Positions 7,257 to 14,352 of a stretch of DNA of 32,243 bases are shown here, piece after piece (the first letter of the stretch is position 1; the number at the start of each line of letters is the position of its first letter). The DNA comes from Myxococcota bacterium (GTDB taxonomy: Bacteria > Myxococcota > Kuafuiibacteriia > Kuafuiibacteriales > Kuafuiibacteriaceae). The position numbers were made by a program, and so were the translations under genes. The stretch is from positions 1-32,243 of the forward strand of contig JANQQN010000094.1 in assembly GCA_028289325.1 (NCBI GenBank). Direction: 5' to 3'. The notes below the pieces were generated by a model. It saw only the letters and a list, made by a program, of their open reading frames with translations, made no database searches and had not been told where the DNA came from.

Positions 7257-8156
7257 ATGACCTCGCCCACGCCGACGCAGCTGGTGCCCATCGCCGAGCT
7301 CGACGAGCGCTACGGCGAGCTGCGCTATCCCCCCTCGGACGCGGACCTATCGGCGATGAAGAGCTCGATCGATCGCTTCGGGCAGCTATCGCCGATCACC
7401 GTGTGTCCGCGCGGGTCCGTGCTGTCCTTGATCGACGGTTTCAAACGGTTGGGCGCCGCCCGGTTGTTGTCGCTGACGACGCTCGAAGCCCGTGTCATGT
7501 CCGTCAACGAAGCGGCGGCCGTCGCCGCGATCTACAGCCTCAACCGCTCGAGTCCGGGTCTGACCATCATCGAGGAAGCGATGATCGTGAAGAAGCTCTG
7601 TCGCGAGCACGGGCTGGCGCAGCTGGAAGTGTCGCGCTTACTCGACAAGCACCCAAGCTGGACGAGCCGTCGCCTGATGCTCATCGAGCGACTCTCCGAG
7701 GAAGTGCAGGCGGATTTGCGGGTTGGTCTCGTATCGAGCGCGGTCGCTCGTGAGCTCGTGCGATTGCCGCGCGGCAATCAGGGAGCCGTGGCGGCGTCAG
7801 TACACCGCCACGGCCTATCGAGCCGAGAAACGGAGCGGCTGGTGAGCGCTTTCGAGCAGGCTGACCCGGACACGCGCGAAGCACTGCTGGACAATCCCCG
7901 GGGTCACCTCGATGTCCGGCGCGCCCGCGCTCCGAAGCCCATTGGCGGCGAGGAGGACTTTTTGGACCGGGTCCTCCGAACGACCGAAGCGATGACCCGC
8001 CTGGTCAGAGAAACGGACGCCGTCGAGCCGACTCTCGTGAACCGCGCGGCGATGAGAAGCACCCTCGTCTGTGCGCACGGCGCGGCGTCCTCGCTCGTGG
8101 CGAAGCTCGGGTACCTGATTGAAGTCTTGGAAGTCTTCGATGACGCGAACGCCTGA
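7257..8156 (+). CDS. ParB/Spo0J-family protein encoded within the IS21-type element
   Basis: This 299-aa protein has a ParB N-terminal domain (about residues 8-100). It includes QLSPITV and the motif DGFKRLGAARLL (61-68 core), which matches the GxxRxxAA nucleotide-binding box of ParB. A central helix-turn-helix region follows, with LAQLEVSRLLDKHPSWTSRR (residues 120-139), like the ParB/KorB DNA-binding domain. The C-terminal 100 residues do not resemble the ParB dimer domain. Its stop lies within the start of istA (17-bp overlap), so expression is coupled to the transposase. There is no ParA gene nearby, and it sits inside the element ends. A role in element regulation, target choice or end synapsis is inference. 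Confidence 0.87.
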   Translation: MTSPTPTQLVPIAELDERYGELRYPPSDADLSAMKSSIDRFGQLSPITVCPRGSVLSLIDGFKRLGAARLLSLTTLEARVMSVNEAAAVAAIYSLNRSSPGLTIIEEAMIVKKLCREHGLAQLEVSRLLDKHPSWTSRRLMLIERLSEEVQADLRVGLVSSAVARELVRLPRGNQGAVAASVHRHGLSSRETERLVSAFEQADPDTREALLDNPRGHLDVRRARAPKPIGGEEDFLDRVLRTTEAMTRLVRETDAVEPTLVNRAAMRSTLVCAHGAASSLVAKLGYLIEVLEVFDDANA

Positions 8157-9669
8157 GGACGTCGTTCATGCGGTCGTGACGCTCTCGCAGCGTGGGTGGT
8201 CGCAGCGCCGGCTCGCCAAGGAGCTCGGCCTGTCCCGCAACACGGTGCGCGGCATCCTCGAGAAGGTCCAAAGCCAGCGGACCCAAGGGCACTCTGCGCT
8301 GCCCGCGCTGCTCGCGAAGCGGGTCCAGATTATCGATGCGTACGCAGAGATGATCGAAAAGCTGTTGGACGAGTTTCCGGAGATCACCGCAGTCCGGCTG
8401 CATGAAAAGCTCCAGGACAAGGGTTTCGGCGGCGGCTACACGGTGGTCAAGGACCGGCTACGGGCGATCCGCGGACGCCGCCGCCCAGCGGGCGTCGAAC
8501 GCATCGAGACAGCGCCGGGCGAGCAGGGGCAGCAGGACTGGTCGCCCTACGACATCGCCTTTACGAAGGCTCCCAAAGCGACGGTGCAGTGCTTCAGCTT
8601 CGTGCTGGGCTTCAGTCGCCGGCAGTACTTGCACTTCGCGGAGCACGCGGACTTCTACACCCTGATTCGGCAGCTCGTGAAAACGGCGGAGCACTTCGGC
8701 GGGCTGCCTGCGGAAGTGCTCTTCGACGGGCAGAAATCCGTACTGCTCCGATGGGAAGCCGGCGAGCCGATCTACAATCCGCGCTTTCTGGCCTTCGCGA
8801 CACACTACGGATTCCGACCAAGGGTCGTGAAGAAGGCGCGGCACAAGGGAAAGGTCGAGCGCCCCTTCCAGTCGGTCGAAGGCAACCTGCTCAATGCCCG
8901 CCACTTCGAAGACCTGGCTCAGCTCAACGCTTTCGCCAAGTGGTGGGTCGCCAACAAATCCGACGTCAAGATTCATGGCACGACCAAGGAGCGTCCGCTC
9001 GATCGCTTCGAGCGCGAGCGCAACCTGTTATTGCCGCTGCCCGCGCAACCCTACGATACCGCTGAGGTCGGCTATCGGATCGTCTCCTTCGACGCCTTCG
9101 TCGACTGGGATACTGTCCGCTACTCAGTGCCGATGACGAATGCTCTCGACCTTGTCGTCGTTCGCGCCACGACTGATACGCTCTTCATCTACGACACGAA
9201 GCACGAGCCGATCGCGCAGCATGGTCGAATGCCGAAGCCCCACGAACCGGTGATCGACGAGGGCCATCGACCGAAGAAGAGAGGCAGGAATGACATTCCT
9301 ATGCTGGTCGAGAAGCTCTCCGCGCTCGGCGAGGTGGCGGACGTCTTTGCGGCGGGTGTCGTCAAGCGACAACAGTATCGCGGCGTGCACCTCGCGCGGA
9401 CACTGCAGCTGAGGGAGCGATACGCCGTAGACGATCTCCTCAACGCCATCGAACGCGCCGTGCGGTATCGCGCCTTCGATGCGAACACCATCGAACGGAT
9501 CCTCGAGGCGACGGCCACCCCGCGAACGCTTCCCGACACCGGGCAACGCGCCGCTGCCCGCAGGATCCAAGAGATCGCGCGTCAGGCCTGCGTCGCCCCA
9601 CGCCCGCTCGAAGACTACGTGCGCGCGCTCGGCGAACGACACCGCGAGGACGACGATGACGAAGCCTGA
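8140..9669 (+). CDS. istA: IS21-family transposase IstA
   Basis: This 509-aa DDE transposase has an N-terminal helix-turn-helix (GWSQRRLAKELGLSRNTVRG, about residues 19-38) that would bind the terminal repeats. The rve/RNase H-like catalytic core follows. The acidic residues are Asp133 in QQDW, Asp196 in LFDGQKS and Glu240 in KGKVERPFQ, with the 44-residue D-to-E spacing typical of IS21. A C-terminal beta-rich domain follows. The ATG at 8140 overlaps the end of the ParB-like gene, and the 3' end overlaps istB by 14 bp. No frameshift or stop is seen, so it should be active. Confidence 0.96.
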   Translation: MTRTPEDVVHAVVTLSQRGWSQRRLAKELGLSRNTVRGILEKVQSQRTQGHSALPALLAKRVQIIDAYAEMIEKLLDEFPEITAVRLHEKLQDKGFGGGYTVVKDRLRAIRGRRRPAGVERIETAPGEQGQQDWSPYDIAFTKAPKATVQCFSFVLGFSRRQYLHFAEHADFYTLIRQLVKTAEHFGGLPAEVLFDGQKSVLLRWEAGEPIYNPRFLAFATHYGFRPRVVKKARHKGKVERPFQSVEGNLLNARHFEDLAQLNAFAKWWVANKSDVKIHGTTKERPLDRFERERNLLLPLPAQPYDTAEVGYRIVSFDAFVDWDTVRYSVPMTNALDLVVVRATTDTLFIYDTKHEPIAQHGRMPKPHEPVIDEGHRPKKRGRNDIPMLVEKLSALGEVADVFAAGVVKRQQYRGVHLARTLQLRERYAVDDLLNAIERAVRYRAFDANTIERILEATATPRTLPDTGQRAAARRIQEIARQACVAPRPLEDYVRALGERHREDDDDEA

Positions 9670-10543
9670 CACCGAAGAGCGCATCCGAGCCCTCCTTCGC
9701 GAACTGCGAATGACGCACGCTGAGGCCGCCCTCGACGAGATTTTTGCCGACGTGAAGGACCGCACGGTCGTCCTGCGGACCGTCGAGCGTCTCCTGCGGA
9801 CGGAGGCCGACCGCCGTCGCGAGCGTCGCATCGAGCGCCGCATACAGCGCTCCCAGCTGCCCGAACGCCCAACCATCGAGGCCTTCGACTTCGACTTCCA
9901 GCCGGACCTCGATCGTGACCTCGTCATGGAGCTCGCCGAGCTGCGATGGATCGAGCGTCGCGAGGACCTCTTGCTTGTCGGTCAGAGCGGCGTTGGAAAG
10001 AGCCATCTCGCGAAAGCGATCGCACTAGCCGCGTGCGCCCACGACCATTCCGTCATGTACACCACCTGCGCGGACCTCATGACCGACCTCATCGCGGCCC
10101 TCGCCGATGACACGCTCTCCCGCAAGCTCAAGCGGTACATCCGCCCCAGACTGCTCGTCATCGACGACCTCGGCTTCGACCCTATCGAGCAAGAGAAAGC
10201 GCGAGAAGCCCAGCTGCTTTATAAGATCCTCGACGCGAGGCATGGCATTGTCTCGACGATCATCACGAGCAACCTCCCGGTCGAACAATGGGCCGACTAC
10301 CTGGGAAGCCACCACCTCACCGTCGCGCTCCTCGACCGCCTCCTCTACCACGCAACCACGATCTCGATTGAAGGCCCGAGCTACCGACTCGCCCAGCATC
10401 AGAAGCGGCAGGAGCACGAAAGCTCCGTCGTACCGAGACCGCGCGCGCCGACGACAAGCGTCGTCCCGGAGTCGCGAAGAAGGCGGCCAAGAACAGAAAA
10501 GCACGGCGCTCCTCGAAGCCGACGCAAACCAAGTAACACGTAG
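9656..10543 (+). CDS. istB: IS21-family AAA+ ATPase IstB
   Basis: This 295-aa transposition helper ATPase is related to DnaA/DnaC. Walker A is GQSGVGKSH (residues 109-117). Walker B is LLVIDDLGF (Asp170-Asp171), and ITSNLPVEQW is a sensor-like segment. IstB forms oligomers on DNA and stimulates IstA, as MuB does for MuA. The ATG at 9656 overlaps istA by 14 bp. The last 45 or so residues form an unusual basic, Arg/Pro/Ser-rich tail that typical IstB (about 250 aa) lacks. The gene ends about 120 bp before the right end of the element. Confidence 0.95.
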   Translation: MTKPDTEERIRALLRELRMTHAEAALDEIFADVKDRTVVLRTVERLLRTEADRRRERRIERRIQRSQLPERPTIEAFDFDFQPDLDRDLVMELAELRWIERREDLLLVGQSGVGKSHLAKAIALAACAHDHSVMYTTCADLMTDLIAALADDTLSRKLKRYIRPRLLVIDDLGFDPIEQEKAREAQLLYKILDARHGIVSTIITSNLPVEQWADYLGSHHLTVALLDRLLYHATTISIEGPSYRLAQHQKRQEHESSVVPRPRAPTTSVVPESRRRRPRTEKHGAPRSRRKPSNT

Positions 10544-10566
10544 GCCAGACTGAAGTGCCGCTGTGG

Positions 10567-10586
10567 GGTGGCTCAGGTCCGCCGCC
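10567..10586 (-). repeat. Internal repeat in the right end of the element
   Basis: Read inward this is GGCGGCGGACCTGAGCCACC. It shares ACCTGAGCCACC exactly with 6377-6388 in the left end, in inverted orientation and at the same depth from the terminus. Confidence 0.7.
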
Positions 10587-10637
10587 GAAATGGCGCCACG
10601 GTGGCAAGTCGACTGGGCCCCGATTCACGCAATCGGC

Positions 10638-10664
10638 TGGATCACTTCGAGCCCGGCGATGACA
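10638..10664 (-). repeat. Right terminal inverted repeat of the IS21-type element
   Basis: Read inward from 10664 it is TGTCATCGCCGGGCTCGAAG, an imperfect partner of the left end. The element's last dinucleotide on the plus strand is CA. Confidence 0.75.
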
Positions 10665-10673
10665 CTCAATGAC
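10665..10673. repeat. Right target site duplication of the IS21-type element
   Basis: CTCAATGAC is identical to 6283-6291. The pre-insertion site would read GGCCCT-CTCAATGAC-AGAATTC. Confidence 0.85.
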
Positions 10674-10755
10674 AGAATTCTGAGGGCCTAGGTGCAGCAA
10701 CCAGCTTGCTTGATAAATGGAGAGCGCGGAACGCGTCTTGCGTGCAGGCGTTCCC

Positions 10756-11460
10756 ATGAGAACGCGATACTGGTTCCCCTTCGCCGCCATCGCCGGCTTC
10801 GCGGCGCTGTCCGGATGTTCGGACGGGGAGCTCTCCGTGGACGGCGCCGCGGGAGCGATTCGATTCGACGCGCTCGCGGTCGGACAGGTCAGCCGCTACG
10901 AGGTGTTCGTCGGTCAGGAGTACTTCCAGGCCGAACGCAGCCCGTTCGAGTACGCGGGAGGCGTTCTCGTAGCCGAAGTGGTCGATGAAGACGATGATGG
11001 TTTCGTCGTCGTCGAGTTCTTCGAGTCGCGGCCCATGTTGCCGGAGCGCCTGGAGAACCATATCGAACTCGACGCCACATACGAATACACGCTCCGTGTG
11101 GAGGAGGGATCGCTTAGGGTTATTGGCAAAGACGGTGAGCTCGAGTCGCGACTGTATTCCAATTTGGTGCTGCCCGACCTTCCGATCGACGCGTTCTCCG
11201 AGCACGAAACGGAGGTTTTTGGCTGGAAAACTCGGCTCCCGGGCTGCGCTTGCTACCGGGAGGCGTTTATCCGGAACGCCGAGATTCGTGGCCAAACGTA
11301 TGCGCGCCTGAACGTTGTCGTGGACGACCAGCTCATGCGGGTTGCTGGTCCGGGCGCCACGTACCTCTATGGTCCGGAAGATGGCCTCGTCCGAACCGTC
11401 GAGTACTCGCCATGGAACGGCGAGGGGCTCGGATACGATCGGATGACGGCCGAAAGATAA
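10756..11460 (+). CDS. Hypothetical lipoprotein
   Basis: This 234-aa predicted lipoprotein has a signal peptide starting MRTRYWF with the lipobox ALSGC, so it should be anchored to a membrane by a diacylated Cys. The mature part is acidic and beta-rich (many VVVEF and EYTLRVE strands), with a CAC motif in LPGCACYREAF. I do not recognise the family. The ATG at 10756 was chosen because it opens the signal peptide; an in-frame ATG at 10717 would put 13 unlikely residues before it. It stands alone just right of the inserted element, which now separates it from ndh. Confidence 0.75.
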   Translation: MRTRYWFPFAAIAGFAALSGCSDGELSVDGAAGAIRFDALAVGQVSRYEVFVGQEYFQAERSPFEYAGGVLVAEVVDEDDDGFVVVEFFESRPMLPERLENHIELDATYEYTLRVEEGSLRVIGKDGELESRLYSNLVLPDLPIDAFSEHETEVFGWKTRLPGCACYREAFIRNAEIRGQTYARLNVVVDDQLMRVAGPGATYLYGPEDGLVRTVEYSPWNGEGLGYDRMTAER

Positions 11461-11498
11461 CCGGCCCATCTTCCAGGGAGGACGGCCGCGGCCTGTGG

Positions 11499-11717
11499 TT
11501 AGCGGGAGCGAATCATGCCGTCGAAGCTATGGACCCGTCGCTCCCAACGCCACTCCCGAGGCAGCTCGGCCCGTTTGCTCTGCAGGCTGTCACGCTCGCT
11601 CGCGACGGCCAGCGCTTCAGAGGCAGGGCTGATGGGGGCGGTGGCCGCATAGGCCGCGCTGGCAGCGGCAACACAGAGCGAAGAGGCGAGGGTCAGGCGG
11701 GCGATCTTGTTCATCAT
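11499..11717 (-). CDS. Small secreted peptide (72 aa)
   Basis: This short protein begins MMNKIARLTLASSLCVAAAS, a clear signal peptide with likely cleavage after AYA. That leaves about 50 residues rich in Glu, Arg and Ser and ending WERRVHSFDGMIRSR. An AAGGAA ribosome site precedes the double ATG at 11714-11717. The function is unknown. It lies convergent to the lipoprotein gene and downstream of the TRAP binding protein gene on the same strand, but about 210 bp away, so it is probably a separate unit. Confidence 0.6.
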   Translation of the reverse strand: MMNKIARLTLASSLCVAAASAAYAATAPISPASEALAVASERDSLQSKRAELPREWRWERRVHSFDGMIRSR

Positions 11718-11800
11718 TGTTCGTGTTCCTTGCTGCGGAATACTAACAATCGATGTGCCAATGCCTAACATGTTGAAATATCGAGCTGGAGTCCCCTCAG

Positions 11801-11820
11801 GTGCAGGCCGCAGCCTGCAC
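11801..11820. terminator. Perfect 8-bp hairpin downstream of the TRAP gene
   Basis: GTGCAGGC-CGCA-GCCTGCAC is a perfect inverted repeat with a 4-nt loop. It lies about 107 bp past the stop of the leftward TRAP gene and upstream of the small secreted peptide. No T-run follows, so it may be a terminator, an attenuator or a regulatory stem. Confidence 0.4.
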
Positions 11821-11927
11821 TTCGGCCCGGGGGATTGCAGACATGGGCCTGCAGTGCGTGCACCGCTCACCGCCGGTCGATGCATTGAGAATTGGGGCCT
11901 ATGCGGGGGGGGAGCGCCGTGCGACGG

Positions 11928-13028
11928 TCAGCGCACGCTTTGGTACGCGTCTTCTGCTACAACCTGGTAGGACCGACTCGCGCGCTGGAACGCCATGTAC
12001 GACTCGTAGATACGCTTACCGATCTCCGAACGGTCGCGCTCGACCTGCAGCACCTCAGCCGATAGCTCTTTGAACTTCTTGAGCACGTCGTCGGGGAACG
12101 GCTTGAGCTGGACGCCGTGTTCCTTGACCAGCGCGCTCAGCGCCTCGCTGTTCCGACGCGTATACTCATCGAGCATGTCTTGATTGGCGGCCCGAGCGGC
12201 CTGCTGCACGATCTGTTGAAGATCTGGCGGCAGCGCCTCGAAGGCCTTCTGGTTGACCAGCAGCTCGAGGACCAGCCCCGGTTCGTGCCAGCCGGGGTAG
12301 TAGTAGAACTTCGCTGCCTTGTGAAGACCGAACGCGAGGTCGTTGTAGGGCCCGACCCACTCCGTCGCGTCAATGGCGCCGGTCTGCAAAGACGTGAAGA
12401 TCTCGCCGCCAGGGAGCAGCACGGGCGTGCCGCCCGCCTTTCGAAATACCTCGCCGCCCAGGCCCGGGATTCGCATCTTCAGCCCTTTGATGTCGTCGAG
12501 GGTGTTGATCTCTTTGCTGAACCAACCGCCCATCTGCGTGCCCGTGTTGCCGGCCGGAAACGGCAGGACGCCGAAGGGTCGGTAGAGTTCTTGCCACAGC
12601 TTCAAGCCGCCGCCGTGGGACAGCCATCCGTTCGCTTCGCGCGCGTTCATGCCGAAGGGCACCGTCGCGAACCACTGCGCTTCCGGGATCTTGCCTTTCC
12701 AGTAGTAGGCCGCACCGTGGCCCATCTCTACCGTTCCTCGCGACACCGCGTCGAATACCTCGAGCGCGGGCACGATCTCTCCTGCGCCGTACACGCGGAC
12801 ATCCAGTCGACCGCCGCTCATGGCCTTGACGGCGACGGCGAAGCGTTCAGGCGCGGTACCCAGGCCAGGGAAGTTCTTGGGCCAGGTGGTCACCATCTTC
12901 CATTTGTACGTCTTCTGAATGGCCGTCTTTGTCTCTGAGGTTGGCGTCGCCGGCTTTGCGCAGGCGAGCCCTCCGATCAGTAGTAAAGCGAGCGGAATTG
13001 GTCTTCTATTAAAGATAGTCCTGTACAT
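11928..13028 (-). CDS. TRAP transporter substrate-binding lipoprotein, DctP/TakP-like
   Basis: This 366-aa periplasmic binding protein of the DctP family has a signal peptide with a lipobox (GGLAC, Cys23), so it is probably lipid-anchored. The domain starts WKMVTTWPKNFPGLG and contains MRIPGLGGEVFRKAG, the TRAP signature region with the carboxylate-binding Arg. EWVGPYNDLAFGLHKAAKF and YYYPGWHEPG resemble the 2-oxo acid/lactate-binding TakP subgroup, so an alpha-keto or hydroxy acid ligand is likely. GAGGTG lies upstream of the ATG at 13028. No DctQ or DctM permease gene is next to it, so it is an orphan here and would need a permease encoded elsewhere. Confidence 0.92.
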   Translation of the reverse strand: MYRTIFNRRPIPLALLLIGGLACAKPATPTSETKTAIQKTYKWKMVTTWPKNFPGLGTAPERFAVAVKAMSGGRLDVRVYGAGEIVPALEVFDAVSRGTVEMGHGAAYYWKGKIPEAQWFATVPFGMNAREANGWLSHGGGLKLWQELYRPFGVLPFPAGNTGTQMGGWFSKEINTLDDIKGLKMRIPGLGGEVFRKAGGTPVLLPGGEIFTSLQTGAIDATEWVGPYNDLAFGLHKAAKFYYYPGWHEPGLVLELLVNQKAFEALPPDLQQIVQQAARAANQDMLDEYTRRNSEALSALVKEHGVQLKPFPDDVLKKFKELSAEVLQVERDRSEIGKRIYESYMAFQRASRSYQVVAEDAYQSVR

Positions 13029-13353
13029 CGTTGAGCACCTCGGGCAGCCAGGCCGTCATTCCGGGGCAACAAAGACACCACCGGGTGAAGCGAGCGCTGG
13101 AACGCTGCGCAGGGTACGACACCGTGGACGATATCGAAAGTCGGGATGGTCTTCGACACCACGTCCCTCATATCGAGAGGCGTAGGCCGAATCATGCGGC
13201 TAGGAAGAGCCGTTAGAGGTTTGACGCACCCCGTCCTGAAGATAGAGCGCCCGGCGATGAAATTGCGAACCCACGAGACGAGGCCCGATCATTGCTCATC
13301 ATTGGCTGGCGTTTCGGATGGCATTGGCGCCGCAGTTCGATAAAGGAGTCCCT
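13029..13353. other. Divergent intergenic region between the TRAP and OB-fold lipoprotein genes
   Basis: This 325-bp region has no frame I can support. It must contain promoters for both flanking genes. The rightward gene has a clear ribosome site (AAAGGAG at 13342-13348). No palindrome or recognised operator stood out. Confidence 0.4.
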
Positions 13354-14010
13354 ATGATTCGAGACCTCTTCTTGGCTTGCCTGGTCCTTGGCCTTGTGGG
13401 CTGCCGCTGGTCCTCCGGTACGGAGCCTCCTCCCGACGGATGGGCGAATAGTGCGCCCACGGTCGTGGACCGAGTCGTCAACCGGAAGGCGTCTCAACTG
13501 CTTGAGGTTCGGCAGGGCGAGTTGACCGCGTGGATCGAGGTGCCTCGGGTGGGAGCCGAAGTCGGAGACTACATTCTCCTCGGAAGAGGCAAGGCCCGCG
13601 AAAACGTGGGGATTCCTGAGCTCGGGTTACGCGCGGCCCAGGTCGTCGATATCCACCACGCCCGGGTCGTGAGTTTCGAGACGGCGAAACGGGCGGTTGC
13701 TTCTGCCGCCCCGAAGGATGCGGTTCCGGTGGGCACGATCTACGCAGAGCTGGATCAGCGGAAAGACAAGCCGGTCGTCGTCTACGGGACGGTGGCCAAG
13801 GCGGCGAGTGCCGTCGGCTGGAACTGGGTCCATCTTCGCGATGGAACGGGGGATCCGTCCGCTGGTACCCACGACCTTACGGTTCAGACTCGATGGGAAG
13901 TGGCCGAGGGACAGCGGGTGGCGTTTCGCGGCGTGCTCCGCCAAGACGTCAACCTCGGTTTCGGATACCACTACGATGCACTCGTGGAAGAGGCCGAGCC
14001 TGTCGAGTAG
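13354..14010 (+). CDS. Predicted lipoprotein with OB-fold-like domains
   Basis: This 218-aa protein has a signal peptide and lipobox (GLVGC), so it is likely membrane-anchored on the periplasmic side. The first half (LTAWIEVPRVGAEVGDYILL) resembles the small beta-barrel domain of NrfJ-like proteins. The second half (KPVVVYGTVAKAA, WNWVHLRDGTGD, LTVQTR, VAFRGVL) has the strand order of OB-fold domains such as those annotated nucleic-acid-binding or NrfJ-related. Ligand and partner are unknown. AAAGGAG lies 6 nt before the ATG at 13354. It stands about 340 bp before the hydrogenase operon and could be part of the same redox region. Confidence 0.75.
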   Translation: MIRDLFLACLVLGLVGCRWSSGTEPPPDGWANSAPTVVDRVVNRKASQLLEVRQGELTAWIEVPRVGAEVGDYILLGRGKARENVGIPELGLRAAQVVDIHHARVVSFETAKRAVASAAPKDAVPVGTIYAELDQRKDKPVVVYGTVAKAASAVGWNWVHLRDGTGDPSAGTHDLTVQTRWEVAEGQRVAFRGVLRQDVNLGFGYHYDALVEEAEPVE

Positions 14011-14352
14011 CGCCGCCTCGCCGGCGCCCACGGCCGACCGTTGGGCCGCGGCTCGACAAGCGCAAAGCCTCCGGCGCTACTGAATGCCAACCTGCAGCAG
14101 CTCGCGCGCACTCGCGACGAGCCAGTCTCGCCTACGGTCTCGAGGACGGTAGCGATATCAACGCACCGATATCCGACGCAGAAATAATCGTTGATGATAC
14201 TTCCGCTCATGCCCAGCGAACGATTCGCTTCGTTGCGCGATTGCGCGGTCGTTTATCTAACCAATAGTTGCCCCTTCTTCGTTGGATTATGCGACTATAG
14301 GACTGCATCGGGGTCCGCCGGTGTGGCGGGCTCCAGAAAGGACGGCGCCCGT
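14011..14352. promoter_or_regulatory. Upstream region of the hydrogenase operon
   Basis: This 342-bp stretch is non-coding. Two CGATATC words lie 14 bp apart (14153-14159 and 14167-14173), a possible operator. TTGCCC at 14268 and GACTAT at 14293 could be a weak -35/-10 pair with a long 19-bp spacer. AAAGGA lies near 14337, upstream of the first hydrogenase gene. None of these is conclusive. Confidence 0.3.

Larger units (their letters stand above)
6292..10664 (+). mobile_element. Complete IS21-family element, 4373 bp, with four genes
   Basis: The element begins TGTCAGCGGCGG and ends with the inverse of TGTCATCGCCGGG, so it has the TG...CA ends typical of IS21. It is flanked by the 9-bp repeat CTCAATGAC. 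Inside each end, a 12-bp repeat ACCTGAGCCACC sits at nearly identical depth (86-97 bp from the left end and 87-98 bp, inverted, from the right), as expected for multiple transposase-binding sites. It carries a Zn-ribbon protein, a ParB-like protein, istA and istB, all rightward. Ordinary IS21 elements are about 2-2.5 kb with only istA and istB, so this one is nearly twice that size. All four frames look intact and the duplication is perfect, suggesting a recent insertion between ndh and a lipoprotein gene. Confidence 0.9.

Noticed and set aside
7257..8156. ParB-like gene as a plasmid or chromosome partition locus
   Set aside because: No parA or parS cluster is nearby and the gene lies inside the element ends, so partition is not the best explanation.
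9124..10006. Minus-strand frames under istA/istB
   Set aside because: They are Arg/Ser-rich antisense shadows of genes with intact catalytic motifs.
12117..12938. Plus-strand frame of 273 codons
   Set aside because: It is antisense to the well-supported TRAP binding protein and has no recognisable domain.
12977..13195. 72-codon minus-strand frame upstream of the TRAP gene
   Set aside because: It overlaps the TRAP start out of frame, has no ribosome site and an uncharacteristic composition.
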